Assembly: GCF_001610895.1 (NCBI RefSeq)
Contig: NZ_CP011273.1
Location: 1,922,001-1,986,000, forward strand
Direction: 5' to 3'
DNA from: Planctomyces sp. SH-PL62
GTDB lineage: Bacteria; Planctomycetota; Planctomycetia; Isosphaerales; Isosphaeraceae
DNA: 64,000 bases
Shown here: positions 34,720-43,442 of the stretch, piece by piece
How positions within the stretch are numbered: position 1 is the stretch's first letter
How the letters are laid out: each line of letters starts with the position of its first letter
Notes under the pieces: model-generated
What the model saw: the letters and a program-made list of their open reading frames with translations, nothing else
Told to the model about the DNA's origin: nothing
The model's database searches: none
Position numbers and translations under genes: made by a program

Positions 34720-35049
34720 GAGACGGTCCTTACCGTAAGAGGTTCGGCGTTTTCCGAATGCTAGCAGCCCCTCCAGGCCTCCTCAAGACGAACATGAAGT
34801 CGAGGCGGCCGGCGGTTTGGTTGCGATCGGCCGGGCCCCCCGCTGGTTGATCGGTCGCCCTGTTGAAGTGGAGCAGGACCCAGGTCGTCGCGGCTTCGGA
34901 GCGTCCTGCGACGAGGCGCGAAACGGATGTCGACAGGGGTTGTGGTCCGCGCGAGGTCCCCCTATCCTCGGAAGGTCCCGCGCGGGAGGGTTGGCATCAG
35001 CCCGACCGAGCGGTCGTATCCAGGGCGGATCATGCGGAGGGGTGGATTC
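34720..35049. other. Divergent intergenic region between bcp and the dipeptidase gene
   Basis: This 330-base stretch should hold the promoters of both genes. I see no gene in it and no convincing promoter hexamers; a GGAGGGG ribosome site precedes the dipeptidase start at its right end. Confidence 0.35.
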
Positions 35050-36678
35050 ATGACGGGCGTCCGGAAGTTCGTCCTGTGGGCTGTCGTGGCATCGGCGACG
35101 GCGAACGGGGCCTGGGCCTGCACGAACATCCTGGTGGGCCGCAAGGCGTCGCGAGACGGCTCGGTCATGATCACCTACTCGTCCGACATCACGATCATGC
35201 CCCGGCTCCTGCGAATTCCCGGCGGCGAGCACAAGCCGGACGAGACCGTCGAGGTCAAGGGCTGGGAGTCGGACGAGGTCCGGGGCCGCATCCCCCAGGC
35301 GGCGCGGACGTACTCGGTCGTCGGCCTGATCAATGAGCATCAGGTCTCCATGGGAGAGACCACCACCGGCGGTCGCCGCGAGTTGCGCGACCGGAAGGGC
35401 CTGCTCGACTACGACGCCCTGATGCTCCTGGTCCTCCAGCGCGCCAAGACCGCGCGCGAGGCGATCGCGCTGGTGGATTCGCTCTGTCGCGAGCATGGCT
35501 ACGGCAGCGCGGCCGAGACGCTTTCGATCGCGGACAGGGACGAGGCCTGGATCATGGAGCTGATCAACAAGGGCCCGGACCAGAAGGGGATCGTCTGGGT
35601 CGCCGCTCGCGTCCCGGACGACTGCATCACGGCGCACGCCAACATGAGCCGGATCACCACCTTTCCCCTGGACGACCCGGAGAACTGGCTCCACGCCCCC
35701 GACGTGATCTCGTTCGCGGTCGAGAAGGGGTATTTCGACCCGAAGGCCGGCAAGCCGTTCAGCTATCGCGACGCCTACCACCCGGACCACGGCCCCTCCG
35801 CCCGACGCGCCTGCGCCGGGCGGGTCTGGAGCATCTATCGCCGCTCCGCCCCCTCGGCGAACTTCTCCGACGCCTGGTTCCGGGGCGAGGACGGCGTCGA
35901 GGACTATCCCCTGTTCATCAAGCCGGACCAGCCCCTCTCCGTCCGCGAGGTGATGGGCCTGATGCGCGACCACTTCGAGGGCACCCCCTACGACATGACC
36001 CAGGGAGTGGACGCCGGCCCGTTCAACAGCCCCTTCCGGCTCCGGCCCCTGGTCTTCCACGTCGACGGCAAGGAGCACATGTGGGAACGCCCGATCTCGG
36101 CCCCGCACGCCGGGTTCACCGTCGTCCACCAGAGCCGGGCGAGCCTGCCGGACGCCGTCGGCGGCGTGACCTGGTTCACCCCGGACGACGCCTCCACGTC
36201 ATGCTTCACCCCGCTCTATTGCTCGATGGACGCCCTGCCGCCGTCGTACATCGCGGGGGATTACCAGAAGTTCTCCTGGCAATCGGCCTTCTGGATCATG
36301 AACCTGGTCTCCAATCTCGCCTACGACCGCTGGTCCCACGTCTACCCGGACGTCCAGGCCGCCCAGGCGAAGCAGGAAGAGGCGCTCCTCAAGATGCAGC
36401 CGATCATCGAGGAAGCCGCCGCCAAGCTCGTCGCGACCGACCCCGCCCTGGCGCGGTCGTTCCTGACCTCGTACAGCACCTCCACGGCCGAAAACGTCTT
36501 CCACGGCTGGCAAGCCCTGGCGGAAACCATCCTCGCCCGCCACCTCGACGGCTACATCAAGGACGCCGACGGCGAAGCCCAGGAAACCGGCTACCCTGAA
36601 GAGTGGCTTCGCCACGTCGTCAAATCACGCCCCGGTCAGTTCTCGGTCCCCTCCAAAATCGGCCTGACCGACTACTGA
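35050..36678 (+). CDS. Secreted dipeptidase, peptidase family C69
   Basis: The protein is an N-terminal nucleophile hydrolase. A signal peptide ends ANGAWA, and the next residue, Cys24 in ACTNILVGRKASRDGSVM, is the expected catalytic N-terminal cysteine after cleavage. ADRDEAWIMELINKG and WVAARVPDDCITAHAN are conserved C69 segments. About 540 residues is the usual length. The ATG at 35050 follows GGAGGGG with six-base spacing; an ATG at 35032 would add six residues. Exported C69 peptidases probably degrade peptides in the periplasm or outside the cell. Confidence 0.9.
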   Translation: MTGVRKFVLWAVVASATANGAWACTNILVGRKASRDGSVMITYSSDITIMPRLLRIPGGEHKPDETVEVKGWESDEVRGRIPQAARTYSVVGLINEHQVSMGETTTGGRRELRDRKGLLDYDALMLLVLQRAKTAREAIALVDSLCREHGYGSAAETLSIADRDEAWIMELINKGPDQKGIVWVAARVPDDCITAHANMSRITTFPLDDPENWLHAPDVISFAVEKGYFDPKAGKPFSYRDAYHPDHGPSARRACAGRVWSIYRRSAPSANFSDAWFRGEDGVEDYPLFIKPDQPLSVREVMGLMRDHFEGTPYDMTQGVDAGPFNSPFRLRPLVFHVDGKEHMWERPISAPHAGFTVVHQSRASLPDAVGGVTWFTPDDASTSCFTPLYCSMDALPPSYIAGDYQKFSWQSAFWIMNLVSNLAYDRWSHVYPDVQAAQAKQEEALLKMQPIIEEAAAKLVATDPALARSFLTSYSTSTAENVFHGWQALAETILARHLDGYIKDADGEAQETGYPEEWLRHVVKSRPGQFSVPSKIGLTDY

Positions 36679-36861
36679 CACGCCCCCTACCTGAGTGGCC
36701 CCCCCGACGGGATGACCGCCGAGGACCTTCCGAGCGTCGAATTCGAGCACGATCGGCGAACCTTCGAGCTTCGAGAGGGTCGTATCCTGACCGTCCCGAT
36801 CGAGCAGTGGGCTTCGTCGCCTGGCGTCGGGCCGGTCGCCGGCGTCGAGAGGAGGATGGGC

Positions 36862-37284
36862 GTGGGAAGCGTGGAAGTCTTCGACCATACGGCCGACCTC
36901 GGCCTTCGCATCACCGCCCCCGATCTCGACGACCTCTTCCGCTCGGCCGCCGAGGGGCTGTTCGACGTGGTGACCGCCGACCGATCGACCATCCAGGCGC
37001 GCGAGGAGGAGGCGGTGGAGCTGACCTCCGACTCCTCCGAACGGCTCCTCGTCGACTGGCTCAACGAGCTGATCTTCCGCGTCGAGACCCGCCACTCCCT
37101 CTACGCCCGCTTCGACGTCCACGTCGCCCCCGACGGCCGCTCCCTGACCGCCGTCATCACCGGGGAACCGATCGATCCCGACCGCCACGAACTCGACCAC
37201 GAGGTCAAGGCCGCCACCTACCACGGCCTGGTCCTGGAGCGGAAAGACGCCGGTTGGTTCGCCGAGGTGATCGTCGACATCTGA
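36862..37284 (+). CDS. Archease family protein
   Basis: Archease activates the RNA ligase RtcB by helping it load GTP and guanylate. The protein shows the family pattern: VEVFDHTADLGLRITAPDLD at the start, FRSAAEGLFDVVT, LLVDWLNELIFRVETR, and ELDHEVKAATYHGL near the end, including the conserved Asp and His residues that bind metal. At 140 aa the length is standard. The GTG at 36862 has GGAGG six bases upstream; ATG at 36856 is directly after that site and less likely. No rtcB is in the window. Confidence 0.88.
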   Translation: MGSVEVFDHTADLGLRITAPDLDDLFRSAAEGLFDVVTADRSTIQAREEEAVELTSDSSERLLVDWLNELIFRVETRHSLYARFDVHVAPDGRSLTAVITGEPIDPDRHELDHEVKAATYHGLVLERKDAGWFAEVIVDI

Positions 37285-37301
37285 ACCGCCCCGACCACCC
37301 C

Positions 37302-37590
37302 GGATTGGCTTCGATCCCAACGCCCCTTGAACCAGGCCGATCAACGTAAAGTCCTGATTCGACAATCATTTAGGCCAGAACCTCGGAGCCCGAAATTGGC
37401 TTCGTTCGGCGCTTTTCGCGAACTGCGCCGGAGCCGTCGGTCGCGGCCTCCCCGGGCCGGCCCACCGAATCCAGAATGGCTTCGATCACTGCGGCCGTCG
37501 AAGGAAGCCATTCGACGCAAACCCTTTTCACAGATTCGTTTAACCCTGGAATTCTCGGCCGAAGATTGGCTTCGTTCGGCGCTTTTCGCT
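37302..37590. repeat. Degenerate repeat with about 82-91 base period
   Basis: A 25-base core (37395-37419) is repeated identically at 37566-37590; both begin ATTGGCTTCGTTCGG. Shorter versions (A-T-GGCTTCGAT) occur at about 37304 and 37477. Starts at 37304, 37395, 37477 and 37566 give spacings of 91, 82 and 89 bases. An inverted partial copy is at about 37504. This fills most of the 520-base gap between archease and the kinase; no gene is seen in it. Confidence 0.6.
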
Positions 37591-37738
37591 GTGCACGGCG
37601 GCCGCCCCGGTCGGCCCGCGGCGCTTGGATCGGAGGGTGGGCTGGGAGCCTCCTTTCGTCAGGCTCGCCCGGGTCCGGTCGCGGTCCCTCCCAGGATACC
37701 TTGGCTCCGAAAGGCGCATCAGGGGCGCGAAAAGCGAT

Positions 37739-37770
37739 CGAAGCCCCGCGACGACCGACGCGGGGCTTCG
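37739..37770 (-). terminator. Terminator of the PfkB-family kinase gene
   Basis: CGAAGCCCCGCG (37739-37750) and CGCGGGGCTTCG (37759-37770) form a perfect 12-bp stem with an 8-base loop, 37 bases after the kinase stop, followed on the minus strand by ATCGCTTTT. Confidence 0.75.
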
Positions 37771-37807
37771 AGGGGATCGGGATTGGAGTGAGCCGGCCGG
37801 GCTTCGT

Positions 37808-38788
37808 TCAGGCCAGGCGTTCGATCGGCAGGGAGTGGCGGGCGAGGAACTCGTCGGCCTCGTGGCGGCGGAAGACGCCGGGGGTGGCACCGACCTCGCG
37901 GACGCAGCTCGCGCCGACGGCGCTGGCGAGGGTCAGGCAGTCCAGCTCGGATTTCCCTTCGAGCAGCCCGACGATGTAGCCGGCGTTGAAGGCGTCGCCG
38001 CCGCCGGTGCCGTCGACGAAGGTGACGGGGAAGGAGCCGAGGCGGACCTCGTTCTCTTCCGAGATCGAGACCAGGCCGCGGTCGCCCATCGTCACCACCA
38101 CGCGGCGGGCGCCCATCTCGCGGAAGGCGCGGGCCTGGCGGATCGGGTCGGTCTCGCCCAGGATCAGGGCCGCCTCGTCGGTGTTGGGGACGAAGACGTC
38201 GGTGAAGGGGAGGACCTTGCGGAGCGGCTCGACGTAATCTCCCGGGCCGGGAGTGACGACGTCGAGGATCGTGTGGCCGCCGGCCTTCTGGACGCGGTCG
38301 AGGCGCAGGGCCAGCCCCTCGCCGTCGAGCTGGGGGACGATCAGGAAGTAGCCGATGTGCAGGACGCGGGGGGGGACGGCGATGGCGTCGTCCATGTCGG
38401 CGGGGACGTAGCCCCGGTTGGCGCCCAGGGTGTGGATGAACCGTCGGTCCTCGCCCTGGACGTTGACGATGAGCGTCTGGCTGGTCTCGCGCTCGGGGTC
38501 GACCTTGATGTCGCCGGTGCCGACGCCGCCGGATTCGAGCGACTCGACGATGAACCGGCCGAAGGCGTCGTCGCCGATCCGGGCGGAGACCGAGACCGGC
38601 ACGCCCAGCCGACCGAGCGCCATGCTCGTGTTGGCTGCGCCGCCGCCGATGTTCAGATAGAGCTGGTCGACCGCGATCAGCTCGCCGGGCTTCGGCATGT
38701 GCGAGATCGGCGGCGTGAGGTGGTCTACCAGGACCATCCCGGCGGAGACGACGGGGGGGCGGGGCGCGGGGGCGGCGGACGTCGACAC
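37808..38788 (-). CDS. PfkB-family carbohydrate/nucleoside kinase
   Basis: This ribokinase-like protein transfers phosphate from ATP to a sugar or nucleoside. The N-terminal signature is LNIGGGAANTSMALGRLG, and the C-terminal signature with the catalytic Asp is FVDGTGGGDAFNAGYIVGLL (anion hole DGTGGGDAF). FVPNTDEAALILGE is also typical. At about 326 aa the length fits. The GTG at 38788 is chosen because upstream codons are low complexity; there is AGGGG about ten bases before it. The substrate cannot be decided; ribose, fructose, adenosine and 2-keto-3-deoxygluconate kinases share these motifs. A strong terminator follows. Confidence 0.88.
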   Translation of the reverse strand: MSTSAAPAPRPPVVSAGMVLVDHLTPPISHMPKPGELIAVDQLYLNIGGGAANTSMALGRLGVPVSVSARIGDDAFGRFIVESLESGGVGTGDIKVDPERETSQTLIVNVQGEDRRFIHTLGANRGYVPADMDDAIAVPPRVLHIGYFLIVPQLDGEGLALRLDRVQKAGGHTILDVVTPGPGDYVEPLRKVLPFTDVFVPNTDEAALILGETDPIRQARAFREMGARRVVVTMGDRGLVSISEENEVRLGSFPVTFVDGTGGGDAFNAGYIVGLLEGKSELDCLTLASAVGASCVREVGATPGVFRRHEADEFLARHSLPIERLA

Positions 38789-38951
38789 GGCTGGAGACCC
38801 CTGGGAAGGAGGGCGGAAAGTTGCGGCCCCTCGTCGGGAGGCGCGGGATACGTCGTCCTCCACGCCGCCGAGGGGCGTCGAGGGCGGTTCCACGATACCA
38901 GCCGAAGCGTCCGCCGCAAGGCGCGACCCGTCGCCCCGCGATCGTCGGAGG

Positions 38952-39584
38952 TCAGACCACGACTCGGCGGGCCGCCCCGGACCCGATCGGTTCGGCCAGG
39001 GCTCGGGCCACCGCCCCGGCAACCTTGGCGCCCCCACGGCCGGAAGGCTCGATGGGCGACAGGATCGAGAAATCCGACGCCTCGGTGCAGATCAGACGGA
39101 GGTCGATCACCGTCAGGCCGGCTCGGAACGCCTCGCGCAGGATGATCTCGTTGAACAGCCGCAGGCCCGTCCGGTCGCCGCGCTCGAGCCCCGGGATCGC
39201 GTCGTACACGGTGCAGACGGCGGTCGGCAGGCCGCGTGCGAGCACGCCTTCCAGCATGTCCCGATACGCTTGCTGGAACGCGTCGGCCGCCTCGGCCAGC
39301 CGATCCAGGGCCTCCGAGACGGAGGCCACGGGCACGCGACGGAGCAGGCCGGCATGGCTGAGCGCGTCATTGCCCCCGGCGCTCACGACGAGGTGGGAGG
39401 CGTCTTTCGGCAGGGTTTCGAGCTGCCGGGCGACGTCGGAGGCGATCGAGCCGTCGACGGCCCGCAGCGACGCCTCCCAGCCGTCGGGTAGCGTCCGACG
39501 CAGGTGGTCGAGGACCGAGGGGCCGTCGGGGACGTACCGGGCGTTGTCGAAGATCGAATCGCCGAGCAGGACGACGTGGGCCAT
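38952..39584 (-). CDS. SGNH/GDSL-type hydrolase
   Basis: Block I is VVLLGDSIFDN with the nucleophile Ser, and block III is VVSAGGNDALSH. The block V His of most SGNH hydrolases (DxxH) is not evident: the matching segment reads SILSPIEPSGRGGAKVA, a form also seen in some members of this family. The 210-aa length fits. The ATG at 39584 gives the usual N-terminus directly before GDS. There is no signal peptide, so it is probably cytoplasmic. Esterase or lipase activity is inferred from the fold only. It lies upstream of the PfkB-family kinase on the same strand. Confidence 0.82.
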   Translation of the reverse strand: MAHVVLLGDSIFDNARYVPDGPSVLDHLRRTLPDGWEASLRAVDGSIASDVARQLETLPKDASHLVVSAGGNDALSHAGLLRRVPVASVSEALDRLAEAADAFQQAYRDMLEGVLARGLPTAVCTVYDAIPGLERGDRTGLRLFNEIILREAFRAGLTVIDLRLICTEASDFSILSPIEPSGRGGAKVAGAVARALAEPIGSGAARRVVV

Positions 39585-39669
39585 CGCGACGCATCTCTCG
39601 GATCGTTGGGAGGCTCCCGGAGGGGGGCCGAAAAGGGAGGCTTCTCGCTGGGCCCGATTGCGTGTCAGG

Positions 39670-39981
39670 CTACTCTTGATCGTCGTGATCTTCATCAGGC
39701 TCCGCGAGTTCTCGCTCCCAGGGCGAATCCGGCCGGGGACGCCACGCTTGCCAGCCTGGAGGTAGGTCGGCCAGTTCGGCGAGGCGTGGATCCCTCTCCA
39801 CCAAAGTCCGCAAGCTCACCAGCAGGCCGTCGGCCACCTCGAAGGGGCCGCCGGCGAGGAATTGCCAGGATCCGTCCTCGGCGTCGCGGCAGACGAGCAG
39901 GATGGGCTCGTCCTCGTGGATGATCTGCCGGACCGTAAGGGCGGCGACATTCGGCGGGTCCGGGAAGGGCCAGTCGTTCAT
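39670..39981 (-). CDS. Small hypothetical protein (103 aa)
   Basis: A compact acidic protein with a clear pattern: VRQIIHEDEPILLVCRDAED, GSWQFLAGGPFEVADGLLVS, LADLPPGWQAWRPRPDSPWE, and an acidic end. Such W-rich segments (GW-AWR) are typical of small conserved hypothetical proteins found in many bacteria; I do not know a function. Codon use is like the neighbours. It lies between ftsH and the SGNH hydrolase on the same strand. Confidence 0.72.
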   Translation of the reverse strand: MNDWPFPDPPNVAALTVRQIIHEDEPILLVCRDAEDGSWQFLAGGPFEVADGLLVSLRTLVERDPRLAELADLPPGWQAWRPRPDSPWERELAEPDEDHDDQE

Positions 39982-40170
39982 CCGATGATCCCCCGGCCCC
40001 GCAGCCCTTGGCGTTTCGAGAGAAAACCTGCGTGCTCGTGGGTGCTTGACCGGCCCGCAGGTGCAAGCAGGCCATGTTCGCCCGAAGCCGCCATACCCTC
40101 AACGTACCGATCTCGTACTCGCCGTGCAAAGCCCTTGCCCGACCCGCGAGGGGGGGACGGCGGAAGGTCC

Positions 40171-40209
40171 AAAAAAAACCGCCTCGGCGGGGCGTCCCCG
40201 GCGAGGCGG
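40171..40209 (-). terminator. Rho-independent terminator of ftsH
   Basis: CCGCCTCG (40179-40186) and CGAGGCGG (40202-40209) form a stem that continues inward with GGGG/CCCC around CGT. On the minus strand the stem is followed by eight T residues (A8 at 40171-40178). It lies 31 bases after the ftsH stop. This is the clearest terminator in the window. Confidence 0.9.
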
Positions 40210-40239
40210 CTTGAGGGGCGAAGGGTTCGCGAATCGGCG

Positions 40240-42243
40240 TCAGCTCGGGTTGTCGAGCGACGCCACGACCTCGTCGCCTTCCGGGGCCTTGGCGGCCTCG
40301 GGCTCGACGTGGCCGGAGCGCTTGCCGATGAGCTGGGTGATCTCCGCCTCGGTGAGGACTTCCTTCTCGATGAGGGCCTCGGTCAGGCGTTCGAGTTCGT
40401 CGCGGTGTTGCTCCAGGAGGCCGTAGGCGTGTTCCTCGGCCTCGCGGAGGATCCGGGCGACTTCCTCGTCGATGATCTGCTGCATGTGCTCCGAGTGGTC
40501 GCGAGGCTCGGACATCTCGCGGCCCAGGAACGGGTTCTCCGAGCTGGACCGGAACGAGACCGGGCCGACGCGTTCGCTCATGCCCCACTGGGAGACCATC
40601 TTGCGGACGAGCCGGGTGGCCTGGTCCAGGTCCTGCGCGGCGCCGGTGCTGAGGTCGTCGTAGACCAGGCGTTCGGCGGCGCGGCCGCCCATCATCGTGT
40701 AGATGCGGGCCTTGATCTGGCTCTCGTTGTAGCTCACGCGGTCCTCCTCGGGGAGGAACTGGGTGACGCCCAGCGAGCGGCCTCGGGGGATGATGGTCAC
40801 CTTGTGCACCGGGTCGGAGCGGGGGGTGAGCCAGCCGACGAGGGCGTGGCCGACCTCGTGGTAGGCGGTGGCCCGCTTGTCGCGGTCGGTGATGACCTCC
40901 TCGCGCTTGGCGCCGAGGATGACCTTGTCGAGCGCGGCTTCCAGGTCCTTGTCGTCGACGGCCGCCTTGTCCTCGCGGGTGGCGAGCAGGGCGGCCTCGT
41001 TGACGAGGTTGGCCAGGTCGGCGCCGCTCATGCCCACGGTGTTCCGCGCGATCCGCTCCAGGTCGACGTCCTCGGCCAGGGGGACGTTGCGGGCGTGGAC
41101 CTTGAGGATCTCCAGCCGGCCCTTCTTGGTCGGCAGGTCGACGGTGACGTGGCGGTCGAACCGGCCGGGGCGGAGCAGGGCGGGGTCGAGGACGTCGGGC
41201 CGGTTGGTGGCGGCCAGGACGATGACGCTCTCGCTGGGGGAAAACCCGTCCATCTCGGTGAGGATCTGGTTGAGGGTCTGCTCGCGCTCGTCATGCCCGC
41301 CGCCGAGGCCCGCGCCGCGGACCCGGCCGACGGCGTCGATCTCGTCGATGAACAGGATGCAGGGGGAGTTCTCCTTGGCCGTCTTGAACATGTCGCGGAC
41401 GCGGCTGGCGCCCACGCCGACGAACATCTGGATGAACTCGGACCCCGAGATCGAGTAGAACGGCACGCCCGCCTCGCCGGCCACCGCGCGGCCCAGCAGG
41501 GTCTTGCCGGTGCCCGGAGGGCCGACCAGGAGCACCCCCTTGGGGATCCGCCCGCCGAGGCGCTGGAACTTCTCCGGGTTCTTGAGGAACTCGACGATCT
41601 CCTGGAGTTCGGCCTTGGCGTTCTCAAGCCCGGCGACCTCCTCGAAGGTCGTCCGCTGCTTGGACTTGTCGTGCCGCTTGGCGGGGCTCTTGACGAAGCT
41701 GCCGAGGATGCCGCCGTCGAACTGGTCGCGCGCCCGCCGCATCATCAGATAGATGAAGCCGAGGATCAGGAAGGTGGGGAGCAGGAGCATCAGCCAGACC
41801 ACGCCGGTGGCCTGGTTCGCCGGGCTGGGCTCGATCCGCACCCGCTCGGCCGGGGTCTTCCCCCCCTTGCGGAGCTTCTCGACCACCGGCTGGATGGAGT
41901 CTTCCGACGGGAAGTAGGTGATGAACTTCCGGACCTCGACCGCCGTGGTCGACGTCGGGGAGGGCTGGTACTCTCGGGCCTCGCGCAGCTCCCCGCGCAC
42001 CTCGGTCCCCATGAGCGAGACGGACTTGATGTTGTCCTGATCGACCTGGTCCAGAAACCAGGGATTGTAGACGACGGAGGTCTCCGGCTTGGGGATGAAC
42101 TGCCAGAAGATAAAGGCGAATCCCCCGAGGAGAATCACCCAGAGCCAGGGGGGCGTCGGGGGCCCGCCGGCGCCGTTGGGCTTGCGCGCGGGCGGCGGCG
42201 ACGGCCGGCGCGGGGGCTCCTGCTGCTGAGGTCGGTTCTCCAT
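40240..42243 (-). CDS. ftsH: ATP-dependent zinc metalloprotease FtsH
   Basis: FtsH degrades membrane and some soluble proteins. Two N-terminal membrane segments ([18 protein letters not shown] and [19 protein letters not shown]) flank a periplasmic domain. The AAA+ part has Walker [14 protein letters not shown], Walker [13 protein letters not shown] and the second region of homology ([20 protein letters not shown]). The peptidase has the zinc motif HEVGH. The length (667 aa) is normal. The N-terminus is Pro/Gln/Arg-rich. The ATG at 42243 lacks a strong ribosome site. Confidence 0.96.
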   Translation of the reverse strand: MENRPQQQEPPRRPSPPPARKPNGAGGPPTPPWLWVILLGGFAFIFWQFIPKPETSVVYNPWFLDQVDQDNIKSVSLMGTEVRGELREAREYQPSPTSTTAVEVRKFITYFPSEDSIQPVVEKLRKGGKTPAERVRIEPSPANQATGVVWLMLLLPTFLILGFIYLMMRRARDQFDGGILGSFVKSPAKRHDKSKQRTTFEEVAGLENAKAELQEIVEFLKNPEKFQRLGGRIPKGVLLVGPPGTGKTLLGRAVAGEAGVPFYSISGSEFIQMFVGVGASRVRDMFKTAKENSPCILFIDEIDAVGRVRGAGLGGGHDEREQTLNQILTEMDGFSPSESVIVLAATNRPDVLDPALLRPGRFDRHVTVDLPTKKGRLEILKVHARNVPLAEDVDLERIARNTVGMSGADLANLVNEAALLATREDKAAVDDKDLEAALDKVILGAKREEVITDRDKRATAYHEVGHALVGWLTPRSDPVHKVTIIPRGRSLGVTQFLPEEDRVSYNESQIKARIYTMMGGRAAERLVYDDLSTGAAQDLDQATRLVRKMVSQWGMSERVGPVSFRSSSENPFLGREMSEPRDHSEHMQQIIDEEVARILREAEEHAYGLLEQHRDELERLTEALIEKEVLTEAEITQLIGKRSGHVEPEAAKAPEGDEVVASLDNPS

Positions 42244-42381
42244 GCGGTCTCACTCTATTGAATCAAGGCGGCGCGAAGGATACTACCGGGGGACACCCGT
42301 CCCGACACGACCGATTCGGGCGCAGCGGGCGACGTCGACCGACGGGCACTTCTGGAATTGTAGCGAAGATCGGGCGAAAGG

Positions 42382-43227
42382 TCAGGGGGTAGCGGCGGCG
42401 GAGGCCGAGCCGAACGCGAAGGCCGAGCAGGGATGCCCCATGACGAGGTCCGAGAACGCCTTCCGGCCGAGGTCGTCGCCCGCGGCTCCGGCGGCGACCA
42501 TCAGCGGGATCAGATGCTCCTCGCGGGGGTGGGAGAACCGGCCGCCGGGGGCGGTCGCCCAGGCGTCGAGCCGGCTCCGGCGCTCGTCGGCCGAGGGGGC
42601 CTCGACGGCCTCGGTCAGCCACGTGTCGAAGCGGGCCGAATCCTCCTCCCCGCCGCCTGCGAAGAACGCCCGGAGGTTGTGGAAGCTCATCCCGCTGCCG
42701 ACGATCAGGACTCCCTCGTCGCGCAAAGGCGCGATCGCCGCGCCGACGCGGGCGTGGAGGTCGGGGTCGAGCGAGCGGTCCAGCGACAGCGCGACGACCG
42801 GCACGTCGGCGTCCGGGAACGCCACCTTCAGCGGGACGAAGACGCCGTGGTCGAACCCCCGATCGGGGTCGACGGCCGCCGGCAGGCCCGCCCCGGAAAT
42901 CAACTCGACGACCCTCGCGGCGAGCGTCGGGTCGCCGGGCGCGGGGTAGGTCAGCTGATAGGTGTGGGGCGGGAATCCGGAGTAATCGTAGATCAGGTCC
43001 GGCCGCCTGCCGCCCGACGCGCGGAAGCCGGCCGTCTCCCAGTGGCCGGAGACGATCAGGATGGCCCGGGGACGGACGCCGACCCGCTCCGGGACGCTCC
43101 GCAGCCAGGCCGCCAGGCGGTCCCAGGTGTCGCGTGGTCCCATCGTCCAGTCCATGAAGAAACAGGGGCCGCCGCCGTGGGGGATGAACAGGACCGGCAT
43201 CCGGGGGGCGGAGGTATCGGCGGCCAT
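42382..43227 (-). CDS. Extradiol dioxygenase of the DODA/LigB type (YgiD-like)
   Basis: This class III extradiol dioxygenase family opens catechol rings such as that of L-DOPA. Typical segments are VLFIPHGGGPCFFMD (metal His), ILIVSGHWETAGFRASGG, DHGVFVPLKVAFPDADVPVV and VLIVGSGMSFHNLRAF. The 281-aa length fits the YgiD group. The ATG at 43227 is preceded by AGGAG; a start at 43296 would add 23 residues without family similarity. It is upstream of ftsH, with a 138-base gap, and divergent from the RsmG fusion gene. The natural substrate is not known. Confidence 0.9.
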   Translation of the reverse strand: MAADTSAPRMPVLFIPHGGGPCFFMDWTMGPRDTWDRLAAWLRSVPERVGVRPRAILIVSGHWETAGFRASGGRRPDLIYDYSGFPPHTYQLTYPAPGDPTLAARVVELISGAGLPAAVDPDRGFDHGVFVPLKVAFPDADVPVVALSLDRSLDPDLHARVGAAIAPLRDEGVLIVGSGMSFHNLRAFFAGGGEEDSARFDTWLTEAVEAPSADERRSRLDAWATAPGGRFSHPREEHLIPLMVAAGAAGDDLGRKAFSDLVMGHPCSAFAFGSASAAATP

Positions 43228-43442
43228 GGGCTGCGGCTCCTGCGGTTCGTCGGGGATGGCGGGCTGCGACAGGCGGGCCCGGCCCGACCGCTTCATTGTA
43301 GCGAGGGCGTCAAAGCGGGCGGCGGGGCCGTCGAATCGCGGGGGCTTGGCGTCGTCGTCGGGCCGGGGGGCGGGTACGATGGATGCGAGCCCGTGGTGCG
43401 ACGGGCATCCTTCGGTCGGTTCGAGAGGTTGGGGAGGCGTCG

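Noticed and set aside
37302-37590. CRISPR array between archease and the PfkB kinase
   Set aside because: Only two copies share the full core, intervals (82-91) are longer than CRISPR units and the intervals themselves are related; no cas gene is near.
39862-42261. 799-codon plus-strand open frame opposite ftsH
   Set aside because: It is antisense to a complete ftsH and its product is a low-complexity Leu/Gly/Asp sequence, a usual shadow in high-GC DNA.
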